Positions 16,743 to 26,597 of a stretch of DNA of 64,000 bases are shown piece after piece. The stretch comes from Thermoflexus sp. (GTDB taxonomy: Bacteria; Chloroflexota; Anaerolineae; Aggregatilineales; Aggregatilineaceae). Below the pieces are notes generated by a model that saw only the letters and a list, made by a program, of their open reading frames with translations, was not told the DNA's origin and searched no databases. Every line of letters starts with the position of its first letter. Positions within the stretch are counted from its first letter, which is position 1. Where the stretch lies: assembly GCA_020724465.1 (NCBI GenBank), contig DYGX01000014.1:42879-106878 (forward strand), in the 5' to 3' direction. A program made the translations under genes and the position numbers.

Positions 16743-17999
<1,257 letters not shown>

Positions 18000-18120
18000 G
18001 GCGTTGTTGCTTCCTCTCTATGTAGATAACCAGCGCAGCATCGAAGCGCGCCTCGCCGGGGCGGCGCAGTGGGTAAATCGCTTGCGATGTGTGTGAGTCC
18101 AGGCAGGGCACCGCGCCGGA

Positions 18121-18128
18121 AACCGGTT
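18121..18128. promoter_or_regulatory. AACCGGTT palindrome, copy 1
   Basis: A perfect 8-bp palindrome lies inside GGAAACCGGTTCG. A second copy, extended to AAACCGGTTT, lies 84 bases away (18204-18213), equal to about eight helical turns. It could be an operator for argG, for the ilv promoter, or both. Confidence 0.4.
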
Positions 18129-18203
18129 CGCGTGGCGGCCTGCACCGCTGTTCATTATCCCGCGCTCTTCGGGCTGTCTGCCGCTAATTTGTACATATTC
18201 GCC

Positions 18204-18213
18204 AAACCGGTTT
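18204..18213. promoter_or_regulatory. AAACCGGTTT palindrome, copy 2
   Basis: A perfect 10-bp palindrome lies 14 bases upstream of the ilv -35 box, a usual site for an activator or upstream operator. It shares the AACCGGTT core with the copy at 18121. Confidence 0.4.
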
Positions 18214-18226
18214 TTGTTCCAACCGC

Positions 18227-18255
18227 TTGACACGGCGCCGGGCTTGGCATACAGT
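18227..18255 (+). promoter_or_regulatory. Sigma-70 promoter of the ilv-leu operon
   Basis: A perfect -35 TTGACA (18227-18232), a 17-base spacer and -10 TACAGT (18250-18255) predict a start near 18262. The resulting leader of about 490 bases carries two leader peptides and two attenuators before ilvD. Confidence 0.85.
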
Positions 18256-18323
18256 CTAGAGCAAGCTCGACACGTTCCGCGCGGCGCTGGCTGCTGCGGT
18301 TGGATGGGAAAGCGATTCTGAAC

Positions 18324-18416
18324 GTGGCATCTCGGCTGGTCGTCCTCCTTATTGTTGTTCTCCTCGTCATTCTTGGCGGGGTTTTCGGCGTTGGGAGGAC
18401 CGAGGCAGCGGTGTAG
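18324..18416 (+). CDS. Branched-chain amino acid leader peptide 1
   Basis: A 30-residue peptide that starts at GTG 18324 and ends at TAG 18414. Residues 5-17 read LVVLLIVVLLVIL: thirteen in a row are Leu, Val or Ile, the three end products of the downstream operon. A weak GGGAAAG ribosome-binding-like motif is upstream. The peptide itself probably has no function; ribosome stalling on its codons would select the antiterminator (18390-18398 with 18446-18454) over the terminator (18441-18471). Codons 7-8 overlap strand 1 of the attenuator. The short length and composition match ilv leader peptides in other phyla. Confidence 0.85.
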   Translation: MASRLVVLLIVVLLVILGGVFGVGRTEAAV

Positions 18417-18471
18417 CAGCCGGGTCAATCAGAGGAAAACAAGGGCCTCCCAACAAGCGGGAGGCCCTTTT
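18342..18471 (+). promoter_or_regulatory. Attenuator 1 of the ilv-leu operon
   Basis: Four pairing strands can be drawn. Strand 1 GTCCTCC (18342-18348, in leader-peptide codons) pairs with strand 2 GGAGGAC (18394-18400). Strand 2 in the form GTTGGGAGG (18390-18398) alternatively pairs with strand 3 CCTCCCAAC (18446-18454) as a 9-bp antiterminator. Strand 3 pairs with strand 4 as an 11-bp terminator stem (18441-18451 with 18459-18469) followed by TTTT. The antiterminator and terminator share bases, so they exclude each other. Confidence 0.85.
18441..18471 (+). terminator. Intrinsic terminator of attenuator 1
   Basis: AAGGGCCTCCC and GGGAGGCCCTT form an 11-bp stem with loop AACAAGC and a following T-run. 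No plus-strand gene ends here except leader peptide 1. Confidence 0.93.
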
Positions 18472-18526
18472 CGTTCCAGGGACGTCAGACGCGCCATAGA
18501 GCGCCGCATTGCAAGAGGCCGTTACG

Positions 18527-18655
18527 ATGAACATCGCCATGCCTGACCTTCTGGTTCCGCTTATCGTCATCATTATCAGCCTCCTTCTCGTTCTTGAGAA
18601 GGAGGGGCAACAGGTTGGAGTGGCGGTGGTCCCCATGCGGCGCCAGAGGCGATAA
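18527..18655 (+). CDS. Branched-chain amino acid leader peptide 2
   Basis: A 42-residue peptide from ATG 18527 to TAA 18653, with a good AAGAGG ribosome-binding site 8 bases upstream. Residues 8-23 (LLVPLIVIIISLLLVL) contain fourteen Leu, Val or Ile among sixteen. Compared with leader 1 it has a run of three Ile codons and a longer polar, Arg-rich tail (RRQRR). It lies after the first terminator and before a second one, so it can only be translated on transcripts that passed attenuator 1. The hydrophobic run could also be read as a membrane segment, but position and neighbouring RNA structure argue for a regulatory peptide. Confidence 0.85.
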   Translation: MNIAMPDLLVPLIVIIISLLLVLEKEGQQVGVAVVPMRRQRR

Positions 18656-18718
18656 AGGCGACGGCAAGGACAGCAGAACACCAGCGAGCCGCTCCAACCT
18701 GGGCGGCTCGGTTGTTTT
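18581..18718 (+). promoter_or_regulatory. Attenuator 2 of the ilv-leu operon
   Basis: A perfect 9-bp hairpin, CTCCTTCTC (18581-18589) with GAGAAGGAG (18596-18604), sits on the Leu/Val codons of leader peptide 2 and may act as the pause hairpin. An antiterminator of up to 14 bp pairs 18611-18624 with 18688-18701; its core AGGTTGGAG/CTCCAACCT is perfect. It overlaps the terminator stem CGAGCCGCTC (18685-18694) with GGGCGGCTCG (18701-18710), followed by TTGTTTT. The two structures exclude each other. Confidence 0.82.
18685..18718 (+). terminator. Intrinsic terminator of attenuator 2
   Basis: A 10-bp stem with one G-U pair (18685-18694 with 18701-18710), a 6-base loop and a GTTGTTTT tail. It ends 36 bases before the ilvD start codon. 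Confidence 0.88.
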
Positions 18719-18753
18719 CGCGGCAGATGTAGATTGACCCGGAAGGACCTGGA

Positions 18754-20421
18754 ATGCGCTCCGATCGAATTAAGAAAGGGTTTGAACGCGCTCCTCACCG
18801 CAGTCTGCTCAAAGCGACCGGCGTGCGAGACGAGGATATGCGCAAGCCGTTCATTGCCATCGTCAATTCCTACGTGGACATCATTCCGGGGCACGTTCAC
18901 CTGCAAGAGTTTGGGCAGATCGTCAAGCAGGCCGTGCGCGAGGCAGGCGGCGTGCCGTTCGAGTTCAACACGATCGGCGTCGATGACGGGATTGCGATGG
19001 GGCACATGGGGATGAACTACTCCCTGCCCAGCCGCGAGCTGATCGCCGATTCGGTCGAGACAATGATCATGGCGCACGCTTTTGACGGCATGATCTGCAT
19101 CCCCAACTGCGACAAGATCGTGCCAGGGATGTTGATGGGCGCGATGCGCGTGGACATCCCCACCATCTTTGTCAGCGGCGGTCCGATGCCGGCCGGCAAA
19201 ACGCCCGATGGGCGCACGGTCGATCTGATCAGTGTGTTCGAAGGCGTCGGTGCCTACAAAGCGGGCAAGATCGACGAGACGGAGCTCAAGACCCTGGAAG
19301 ACTATGGCTGTCCGTCGTGCGGGTCGTGCTCGGGTATGTTCACGGCGAATTCGATGAACTGCCTGATGGAAGCGCTCGGTCTGGCCCTGCCGTACAACGG
19401 AACCGCCCTGGCCCAGACCCCTGAGCGCATCGCCCTCGCGCAGCAAGCGGCGCGCCAGATCATGGTCTTGATCGACATGGACCTGACGGCGCGCCGAATT
19501 GTTAGTGCAGAAGCCATCGACGACGCCTTCGCGCTGGATATGGCAATGGGCGGCAGCACCAACACCGTGTTGCACACGCTGGCCCTCGCCTACGAAGCGG
19601 GGATCGAGTACCCGCTGGAGCGCCTGAACGACGTCGCGGCGCGCGTGCCGCACATCTGCAAGGTCAGTCCTGCCTCGCACTGGCACATGGAAGATGTGCA
19701 TCGCGCCGGGGGCGTCCCGGCCATCCTGCACGAGATCGCGCGCAGCGGCAACACGTTGCATCTGGACCGCCCCACGGTGACCGGGCGAACCCTGGGCGAG
19801 AACATCGCCGACGCCGCCATTCGCGACTACGAGGTCATCCGCCCGGTCGAAAATCCCCACAGCCCGCATGGCGGGCTGGCCGTGCTGTTCGGCTCGCTGG
19901 CACCGGACGGCGCCGTGATCAAGATCGGCGCGGTTCCCGAGGCGCTGCGCCGTCACACTGGCCCGGCGCGCGTGTACGAGAGCGAAGAGGCGGCCTCGTA
20001 CGGCATTCTGAACGGCGAGGTCCGGCCGGGCGAGGTGGTCGTGATCCGCTACGAGGGCCCGCGCGGCGGACCGGGGATGCAGGAGATGCTGGGGCCGACC
20101 GCGCAGCTTCAGGGCATGGGCCTGGGTGACTCGGTAGCGTTGGTCACCGACGGGCGCTTTTCCGGTGGCAGCCGCGGCGTGTCGATCGGGCACGTCAGCC
20201 CCGAAGCCGCCGCGCGCGGGCCGATCGCCGCCGTGCAGAACGGCGACCCGATTGCGATCGATCTGGATCGCCGGACGCTGGATCTGCTGGTCGACCCGGC
20301 TGAAGTTGAGCGGCGGCTGGCGGCGCTGCCCCCGTTTGAGGTGATGATCGAAAGTCGCTGGCTGCGGCGTTATGCCCGTCTGGTGAGCAGTGCGAGCACC
20401 GGCGCGGTTTTTCTGGACTGA
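18754..20421 (+). CDS. ilvD: Dihydroxyacid dehydratase
   Basis: A 555-residue Fe-S enzyme that dehydrates the dihydroxyacid precursors of valine and isoleucine to their keto acids. Cluster ligand cysteines are in [11 protein letters not shown] and [37 protein letters not shown] is the C-terminal signature. The ATG at 18754 has GGAAGG 7 bases upstream. It is the first structural gene of a ten-enzyme branched-chain operon and lies directly behind the tandem attenuators. ilvE follows 38 bases later with its own GAAGGAG site. Confidence 0.97.
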   Translation: MRSDRIKKGFERAPHRSLLKATGVRDEDMRKPFIAIVNSYVDIIPGHVHLQEFGQIVKQAVREAGGVPFEFNTIGVDDGIAMGHMGMNYSLPSRELIADSVETMIMAHAFDGMICIPNCDKIVPGMLMGAMRVDIPTIFVSGGPMPAGKTPDGRTVDLISVFEGVGAYKAGKIDETELKTLEDYGCPSCGSCSGMFTANSMNCLMEALGLALPYNGTALAQTPERIALAQQAARQIMVLIDMDLTARRIVSAEAIDDAFALDMAMGGSTNTVLHTLALAYEAGIEYPLERLNDVAARVPHICKVSPASHWHMEDVHRAGGVPAILHEIARSGNTLHLDRPTVTGRTLGENIADAAIRDYEVIRPVENPHSPHGGLAVLFGSLAPDGAVIKIGAVPEALRRHTGPARVYESEEAASYGILNGEVRPGEVVVIRYEGPRGGPGMQEMLGPTAQLQGMGLGDSVALVTDGRFSGGSRGVSIGHVSPEAAARGPIAAVQNGDPIAIDLDRRTLDLLVDPAEVERRLAALPPFEVMIESRWLRRYARLVSSASTGAVFLD

Positions 20422-20459
20422 GTCTGGATTTTGGCTACGCATCGAAGGAGTACATCGTC

Positions 20460-21434
20460 ATGGGGTTGAACGAACAGAAATCCGAATGGATGTGGCGCAA
20501 CGGGGAATGGGTGCGCTGGGAAGACGCGACGGTTCACGTGACCGCGCACGCGCTGCACTATGGCTCAAGCGTTTTCGAAGGCATCCGCGCCTATGCCACG
20601 CCAGACGGGCCGGCGGTGTTCTGCCTGGATGCGCATGTGCGGCGTCTGTTCGACTCGTGCAAGATCGCCCGCATCCCGGTGCCCTATTCGCCGGCTGAGA
20701 TCGCCAGCGCCATTGTGGAGACGGTCGACCGCAACCGGCACACAAGCTGCTACATCCGCCCTATGGTCTTCCGGGGCAGCGAGGTGATCGGCCTGGACGG
20801 GCGGGCGTGCCCGACCGAAGTCGTCATCTTCACCATCGACTGGGGCCGCTACCTGGGCGCCGACGCGATCGAGCAGGGCATCGACGTGATGGTTAGCTCG
20901 TGGCGGCGCATGGCGCCCGACACGCTCCCGGCGATGGCGAAGATCGGCGGGCAGTACATCGGCAGCCAGTTGATCACCATGGAAGCCAAAGAGAACGGCT
21001 TCCACGAAGGGATCGGGCTGGACGTCAACGGCTACGTGGCCGAGGGTGCGGGCGAGAACATCTTCCTGGTGATGAACGATGTGCTCTACACCCCGCCGGT
21101 TGCCGCGTCGGTCCTGGCGGGCATCACGCGCCAGTGTGTCATGACCCTGGCGGGCGCGCTCGGCTACGAAGTGCGCGAGCAGATGATCGCACGCGAGATG
21201 CTTTATATCGCCGATGAGATCTTCCTGACCGGCACTGCGGCGGAAATTACGCCGGTGCGCTCGGTGGATCGCCTGCCAGTGGGCAACGGCGGGCGCGGAC
21301 CGGTCACCAAGCAAATCCAGGATCAGTTTTTCGCCATCACCAGCGGGCACGCGCCCGACCGGTTTGACTGGCTGACGCCGGTCCGCGAGACCAGCGTGAG
21401 TTATGGAATTGCGCGCAGCTTCGACGGGTATTAG
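20460..21434 (+). CDS. ilvE: Branched-chain amino acid aminotransferase
   Basis: A 324-residue class IV PLP aminotransferase that makes Val, Leu and Ile from their keto acids with glutamate as donor. N-terminal HALHYGSSVFEGIRAY is diagnostic. The PLP lysine is in PAMAKIGGQYIGSQ, and the class IV signature runs through EGIGLDVNGYVAEGAGENIF. Length and domain order are normal. A strong GAAGGAG precedes the ATG. A D-amino acid transaminase is the other possibility in this fold, but the operon settles the assignment. Confidence 0.95.
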   Translation: MGLNEQKSEWMWRNGEWVRWEDATVHVTAHALHYGSSVFEGIRAYATPDGPAVFCLDAHVRRLFDSCKIARIPVPYSPAEIASAIVETVDRNRHTSCYIRPMVFRGSEVIGLDGRACPTEVVIFTIDWGRYLGADAIEQGIDVMVSSWRRMAPDTLPAMAKIGGQYIGSQLITMEAKENGFHEGIGLDVNGYVAEGAGENIFLVMNDVLYTPPVAASVLAGITRQCVMTLAGALGYEVREQMIAREMLYIADEIFLTGTAAEITPVRSVDRLPVGNGGRGPVTKQIQDQFFAITSGHAPDRFDWLTPVRETSVSYGIARSFDGY

Positions 21435-21476
21435 CCGTCGGGCCGTTCAGCGTCGCTGAGAAGAGGAGCAGCTACC

Positions 21477-23174
21477 GTGAAACTGACTGGCGCAGAAATC
21501 ATTCTGGAGTGCCTGCTGCGGGAGGGCGTGGAAGTCATGTACGGCTATCCGGGCGGCGCTATTCTGCCGACCTATGACGCCATGACGAAATACCCGCAGA
21601 TCCGGCACGTTCTCGTGCGGCACGAGCAGGGCGCCGCGCACATGGCCGACGGCTACGCACGGGCCACCGGCAAGGTGGGCGTCGCGATCGCTACCTCTGG
21701 CCCCGGCGCGACCAATCTGGTGACCGGCATCGCCACCGCCATGATGGACTCGTCTCCGATTGTGTGCATCACCGGGCAGGTCCCGACCGCCGCGATCGGC
21801 ACCGACGCGTTTCAGGAGACGGACGTCACCGGTGTGACGCTCCCGGTGACCAAACACAATTATCTGGTGTACGATGTCGAAGACCTGGCCTATACCATCC
21901 GCGAAGCCTTTCATATCGCGCGGACGGGGCGCCCCGGCCCGGTGCTGATCGACATTCCGAAGGACGTGCAGAACGCGGTGACAGAGTTCGTCTACCCGGA
22001 AGAGGAGCCGGTGCTGCCCGGCTACCGGCCGCCGCAGGAAGCCACCGAGGAGCAGGTTCGGGCGGCGCTGGAGTTGATCGAGCGGGCCGAGCGCCCGGTG
22101 ATCCTGGCCGGGCACGGCGTGATCATGTCCGGCGCGTCGCGCGAGGTGCTGGAATATGCCGAGAAGACGCAGACGCCGATCGCGCTGACGCTGCTCGGCA
22201 AGGGCGGCGTGCCCGAGACCCATCCGCTCTCGCTGGGCATGATGGGGATGCACGGCACAGGCCACGCCAACCTGGCGATCCAGCACGCCGACCTGTTGCT
22301 GGCGTTCGGCATGCGTTTCGACGACCGCGTGACCGGGAATCTGAAGACCTATGCCCCGCACGCGAAGAAGATCCACATCGATATCGACCCGTCTGAGATT
22401 CATAAAAACGTGCGCGCGGATGTGCCGATTGTCGGCGATTTGCGTGCCGTGCTGCGCCAGCTCAATCCACACGTCAAGCCGCAAGAGCACCGCGAGTGGT
22501 GGGCGCAGATTCGAGACTGGATGGAAGACGCGGACGAGCGCGACATCGTCCATTGGGACGCCGGCGAGCGCCTCTTTGCCGCGCATGTGATCCGCGATAT
22601 GTGGCAGGCGACAGGTGGCAACGCGGTGATTGTCACCGATGTGGGCCAGCACCAGATGTGGGAAGCGCAGTATTACCCGCACGAGCGCCCGCACACGCTC
22701 ATCACCTCGGGCGGGCTGGGCACGATGGGTTTCGGGCTGCCGGCGGCCATCGGCGCGTCGATGGGCCTGAAGAGCAGCAATGTCTGGGCCATTGTGGGCG
22801 ACGGCGGCTTCCAGATGACCATGACGGAGCTGGGCACGGCGGCGCAGGAGCGCGTCCCGGTCAAGATCTGCATCATCAACAATGGCTATCTGGGGATGGT
22901 TCGCCAGTGGCAGGAGTTCTTCTACGAGGAGCGCTACAACGCCACGCCGATGCACAACCCCGATTTTGTTAAGCTGGCCGATGCTTACGGGATTCCTGCG
23001 CGCCGCGTCACCCGCCGTCAGGACGTCATCCCCACCATCGAGTGGGCGGCGGGCATCGACGATGGCCCGGTGCTGATCGATTTCGTCGTGGAGAAGCACG
23101 ACATTGTGTATCCGATGGTGCCGGCGGGTGCGGACCTGCACAACATGATCCGCCGCCCAATCGAAGGGAAGTAG
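21477..23174 (+). CDS. ilvB: Acetolactate synthase, catalytic subunit
   Basis: A 565-residue ThDP-, FAD- and Mg-dependent enzyme that condenses pyruvate with pyruvate or 2-oxobutyrate. The N-terminal GYPGGAILPTYDAM holds the ThDP-activating region, with the catalytic Glu in VRHEQGAAHMADGYAR. The ThDP/Mg motif is GDGGFQMTMTELGTAAQ...NNGYLGMVRQWQ. The start is GTG at 21477, with GAAGAGGAG upstream. The regulatory subunit gene ilvN follows after 10 bases, as in the anabolic isozyme. It may be feedback-inhibited through IlvN. Confidence 0.97.
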   Translation: MKLTGAEIILECLLREGVEVMYGYPGGAILPTYDAMTKYPQIRHVLVRHEQGAAHMADGYARATGKVGVAIATSGPGATNLVTGIATAMMDSSPIVCITGQVPTAAIGTDAFQETDVTGVTLPVTKHNYLVYDVEDLAYTIREAFHIARTGRPGPVLIDIPKDVQNAVTEFVYPEEEPVLPGYRPPQEATEEQVRAALELIERAERPVILAGHGVIMSGASREVLEYAEKTQTPIALTLLGKGGVPETHPLSLGMMGMHGTGHANLAIQHADLLLAFGMRFDDRVTGNLKTYAPHAKKIHIDIDPSEIHKNVRADVPIVGDLRAVLRQLNPHVKPQEHREWWAQIRDWMEDADERDIVHWDAGERLFAAHVIRDMWQATGGNAVIVTDVGQHQMWEAQYYPHERPHTLITSGGLGTMGFGLPAAIGASMGLKSSNVWAIVGDGGFQMTMTELGTAAQERVPVKICIINNGYLGMVRQWQEFFYEERYNATPMHNPDFVKLADAYGIPARRVTRRQDVIPTIEWAAGIDDGPVLIDFVVEKHDIVYPMVPAGADLHNMIRRPIEGK

Positions 23175-23184
23175 GGAACAAGCC

Positions 23185-23727
23185 ATGCAGACCAAACAAA
23201 CGCTTGTGGCGCTGGTGGAGAACAAGCCAGGGGTGTTGAACCGGGTGGCGAGCCTGTTCCGGCGGCGCAATTTCAATATCGACAGCCTCACCGTCGGGCG
23301 GACCGAGTCGCCAGAACGCTCGCGCATGACGATTGTGGTGGATGCCGGCGCCGATCAGGTCGCCAAGCACCTCTACAAGCTGGTGAACGTGATCCAGGTG
23401 GAGAACGTCAGCACGGTGCCGAACGTCAGCCGCGACCTGGCCTTGATCAAGGTGCATGTGGATGCGGACACACGGGGGCAGGTGATCCAGCTCTGCGACA
23501 TCTTCCGCGCGCATATTGTCGATACCAGCTCGCGCGCCATGATCGTCGAGGTCACCGGCGACGAGGAGAAGATCAACAGCATGGTCGAAATGCTGCGCCC
23601 GCTGGGCATTCTGGAGATGGTGCGCACCGGTGTGGTTGCGATGGCGCGGGGCGATGACGTATTGGCCCCCTCCGATTATGAGGCGCGGCGCCCTGCCAGC
23701 AACGGCCACCGCGCCAGCGTGCTGTAA
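23185..23727 (+). CDS. ilvN: Acetolactate synthase, regulatory subunit
   Basis: A 180-residue small subunit. The N-terminal ACT domain (about 1-80) begins with [20 protein letters not shown], which binds the valine effector. A second ACT-like domain (about 85-160) has [19 protein letters not shown] and ends with [16 protein letters not shown]. This is the usual length for IlvN/IlvH of the longer type. It is 10 bases after ilvB and 65 before ilvC, in one transcript. Confidence 0.96.
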   Translation: MQTKQTLVALVENKPGVLNRVASLFRRRNFNIDSLTVGRTESPERSRMTIVVDAGADQVAKHLYKLVNVIQVENVSTVPNVSRDLALIKVHVDADTRGQVIQLCDIFRAHIVDTSSRAMIVEVTGDEEKINSMVEMLRPLGILEMVRTGVVAMARGDDVLAPSDYEARRPASNGHRASVL

Positions 23728-23792
23728 GGCGCGCGGCTCTGGATTCGCCGTGCCGGAGCGATCCGGCGCTTCACCTGCTAAGGAGACACGTT

Positions 23793-24803
23793 GTGGCAAC
23801 GCTCTATTACGACAAAGACGCGGACATCAAGTATCTGGACGGCAAGACCGTAGCGGTGATCGGCTACGGCAGCCAGGGGCACGCTCACGCGCTCAACCTG
23901 CGCGACAGCGGCGTGCGCGTGATGGTTGGCCTGTACGAAGGCAGCAAATCGTGGGCCAAAGCCCAGGCCGACGGGCTGACGGTCAAAACCGTTGATGACG
24001 CGGCGGCTGAGGCGGACGTGATCATGCTGCTGATCCCGGATACGCGCCAGCCCGAAGTTTACGCCCAGAGCATCGCGCCTCACCTGGAGCCGGGTGACAC
24101 ACTGATGTTCGCGCACGGGTTCAACATCCGCTACAACCAGATCCGTCCCCCGGCGCACATCGACGTCAGCATGATCGCGCCGAAAGCCCCCGGTCATCGC
24201 GTCCGCGAGCTGTACGTCGAGGGTGCCGGCACGCCAGCGCTGGTTGCCGTCGAGCAGGACGCCAGCGGCGAAGCGCTTCCCCGCGCGCTCGCCTACGCGC
24301 GCGCCCTGGGCTGCACGCGGGCGGGGGTGATCCAGACGACCTTCACCGAAGAAACCGAGACCGATCTGTTTGGCGAGCAGGCTGTGCTGTGCGGCGGCGT
24401 GACCGCGCTGGTCAAGGCCGGGTTCGAGACGCTGGTCAAAGCTGGTTACCAGCCGGAGATCGCTTACTTCGAGGTGCTGCACGAGTTGAAGCTGATCGTC
24501 GATCTGATGTATCAGGGTGGCATGGCCTACATGTGGTATTCCGTCTCCGATACTGCCGAGCACGGCGGTTACACCGGCGGCGAGCGCCTGATCACCGAAG
24601 AGACCAAGGGCGAGATGCTGCGTATGCTCACCGAGATCCAGGATGGCACCTACGCCGAGAAATGGATCGCCGAGAACAAGGCCGGGCGGCCCTGGTTCAA
24701 CCAGGCGCGCCAGCGCGAGCGCGAGCTGCTCATCGAGCGCATCGGCGCCGAATTGCGCGACATGATGCCGTTCCTGAACGCCAAGACAGTGCCGACCGAT
24801 TAG
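23793..24803 (+). CDS. ilvC: Ketol-acid reductoisomerase, class I
   Basis: A 336-residue enzyme that isomerises and reduces acetolactate and acetohydroxybutyrate. The Rossmann motif is [20 protein letters not shown]. Metal and substrate residues lie in [18 protein letters not shown] and [15 protein letters not shown]. The cofactor-selecting loop reads [12 protein letters not shown]; many NADPH enzymes have Arg where Tyr is found, so the cofactor preference may be altered. Start is GTG 23793, with AAGGAG before it. A short ORF overlapping leuA follows. Confidence 0.97.
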   Translation: MATLYYDKDADIKYLDGKTVAVIGYGSQGHAHALNLRDSGVRVMVGLYEGSKSWAKAQADGLTVKTVDDAAAEADVIMLLIPDTRQPEVYAQSIAPHLEPGDTLMFAHGFNIRYNQIRPPAHIDVSMIAPKAPGHRVRELYVEGAGTPALVAVEQDASGEALPRALAYARALGCTRAGVIQTTFTEETETDLFGEQAVLCGGVTALVKAGFETLVKAGYQPEIAYFEVLHELKLIVDLMYQGGMAYMWYSVSDTAEHGGYTGGERLITEETKGEMLRMLTEIQDGTYAEKWIAENKAGRPWFNQARQRERELLIERIGAELRDMMPFLNAKTVPTD

Positions 24804-24832
24804 CGCAGACGGAACAGAAAGGGGGTGATCGA

Positions 24833-25024
24833 ATGTCCGAGGATGGCCTTGGCGCCATGAGCGATGCTGATCTGGACGATCTTGCACGGCGAGTTGAAGG
24901 GATGAAATGGCAACACGGAGAAAGGACGCAGCGAAGATGGATGAGCCTGGGGTTCAACCGGACCGCGTTTGGATATTCGACACCACCCTGCGCGACGGCG
25001 AGCAGTCGCCCGGCGCCAGCCTGA
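24833..25024 (+). CDS. Possible small protein overlapping leuA start
   Basis: A 63-codon frame with ATG 24833 and a GGGGGTG ribosome-binding-like site, beginning [20 protein letters not shown]. It overlaps the first 118 bases of leuA in another frame. The N-terminal half, before the overlap, is acidic and helical and looks protein-like; the overlapping half is read as shadow of leuA. It may serve to couple translation into leuA or be a non-functional remnant. No homologue is recognised. Confidence 0.35.
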   Translation: MSEDGLGAMSDADLDDLARRVEGMKWQHGERTQRRWMSLGFNRTAFGYSTPPCATASSRPAPA

Positions 25025-26547
25025 CCAGCGCGGAGAAGATCGACATCGCCCGGCAGCTTGCGCGGCTGGGTGTGGACATCATCGAAGCCGGATTTCCCGC
25101 CGCGTCGCCGGACGATCTCGAGGGTGTGCGCCGCATCGCGCGCGAAGTGGGCACGCCCGACGGCCCTGTGATCTGCGGGCTGGCGCGCGCCACAAAAAGC
25201 GATATCGACAAGGCATGGGAAGCGATCCGCGACGCAGCCAAGCCGCGCATCCACACCTTTCTGGCGACCTCGGACATTCACATGCAGCACAAGCTCCGCA
25301 TGACGCGCGAGCAGGTGATCGAGCGCGTGGGCGAGATGGTCGGCTACGCCCGCTCGCTGTGCGCGGATGTTGAGTTCTCGCCAGAAGATGCCTGCCGCTC
25401 TGACCCCGACTTCCTGGTCGAGGTGCTGAGCGTCGCGGTTGAGGCAGGCGCGACCACGCTCAACATCCCCGACACGGTGGGCTATATCACGCCGGCGGAG
25501 TACGCGGCGCTGATGCGCAAACTGATCGCCGAGACACGCGCCGGTGACCGCGTCATCTGGTCGGTTCACTGCCACGACGATCTGGGTATGGCGACGGCGA
25601 ATACGCTGGCCGGTTTGCAGGCCGGGGCGCGCCAGGCTGAAGTGACGATCAACGGGATCGGCGAGCGCGCGGGCAATACGTCGTTGGAAGAAGTCGTCAT
25701 GGCGCTGCACACGCGCCCGCAGGTCTACGGCCTGACGACGCGCATCGACACGACCCAACTCACACGCACCAGCCGCATGGTCAGCAATTACACGGGGATC
25801 CTCGTCCAGCCGAACAAGGCGATCGTCGGCGCCAACGCGTTCAGCCACGAGGCCGGGATCCACCAGGACGGCATGCTCAAGCACCACGCGACCTACGAGA
25901 TCATGACGCCGGAGACGGTCGGTCTGTCGCAGAGCAGCCTGGTGTTGGGCAAGCACAGCGGGCGGCATGCTTTCCGTGTGCGCCTGGCAGAGCTGGGGTA
26001 CGAGCTGACCGACGCCGAACTCAACCAGGCCTTCGAGCGCTTTAAAGAACTGGCCGATAAGAAGAAAACGGTCACCGACGCCGACATCGAAGCCCTGATC
26101 AGCGATGAATTCTACGGCCCCGAGGAGATTTTCACGCTGCAGGGGATTCAGGTGGCGTGCGGGCAGCCAGGGATGCCCACCGCGACGATCAAGCTGCGCG
26201 GGCCAGATGGACGCGAGCATATTCGCGCGGCGATCGGCACCGGGCCGGTGGACGCGACATATCAGGCCATCGACGCGATCGTGGCTGCGCCGGCGACGCT
26301 GGTCGAGTATCGGGTCAGCGCCATCACCGAGGGGATCGACGCGCTGGGCGAAGTGACCGTCCGCATTCGCCGGGATGAGAACGGCAAGCGCACCTTTGGC
26401 GGGCACGGGGCCGATACCGACATCATCGTCGCCAGCGCCAAAGCCTATCTGGCCGCTCTGAACAAGATGCTGGCCTATACCGGATACCAAGACCGCGCTC
26501 CGGAAGGCGACGCCGCGACCGTTGAGGTCAAGGCGCCGGTTGCCTGA
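24907..26547 (+). CDS. leuA: 2-isopropylmalate synthase
   Basis: A 546-residue enzyme that condenses 2-ketoisovalerate with acetyl-CoA, the first committed step to leucine. The DRE-TIM motif [15 protein letters not shown] carries the catalytic Arg and metal-binding Asp, and [20 protein letters not shown] supplies metal-binding His. The C-terminal LeuA dimer domain (about 430-530) is present with residues for leucine feedback ([18 protein letters not shown]). Start ATG 24907 has GAAGGG 5 bases upstream; ATG 24937 is an alternative. LeuA rather than citramalate synthase is supported by family length and by a separate cimA downstream. Confidence 0.95.
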   Translation: MATRRKDAAKMDEPGVQPDRVWIFDTTLRDGEQSPGASLTSAEKIDIARQLARLGVDIIEAGFPAASPDDLEGVRRIAREVGTPDGPVICGLARATKSDIDKAWEAIRDAAKPRIHTFLATSDIHMQHKLRMTREQVIERVGEMVGYARSLCADVEFSPEDACRSDPDFLVEVLSVAVEAGATTLNIPDTVGYITPAEYAALMRKLIAETRAGDRVIWSVHCHDDLGMATANTLAGLQAGARQAEVTINGIGERAGNTSLEEVVMALHTRPQVYGLTTRIDTTQLTRTSRMVSNYTGILVQPNKAIVGANAFSHEAGIHQDGMLKHHATYEIMTPETVGLSQSSLVLGKHSGRHAFRVRLAELGYELTDAELNQAFERFKELADKKKTVTDADIEALISDEFYGPEEIFTLQGIQVACGQPGMPTATIKLRGPDGREHIRAAIGTGPVDATYQAIDAIVAAPATLVEYRVSAITEGIDALGEVTVRIRRDENGKRTFGGHGADTDIIVASAKAYLAALNKMLAYTGYQDRAPEGDAATVEVKAPVA

Positions 26548-26597
26548 TGGCAGCGAGAATGTGGCGCTGGCGCGCCCGACCTTTGGGGAGGAATACC

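Noticed and set aside
18527..18655. Leader peptide 2 as a small membrane protein
   Set aside because: Its codons, position between terminators and RNA pairing fit an attenuator better, although the Arg-rich tail leaves some doubt.
18441..18718. The two terminators before ilvD as ends of an upstream gene
   Set aside because: No plus-strand gene lies upstream; both follow Leu/Val/Ile-rich leader peptides and have competing antiterminators.
18367..20442. 691-codon minus-strand ORF across ilvD
   Set aside because: Shadow of ilvD; low-complexity His/Arg/Asp composition.
21447..23327. 626-codon minus-strand ORF across ilvB
   Set aside because: Shadow of ilvB with no protein-like features.
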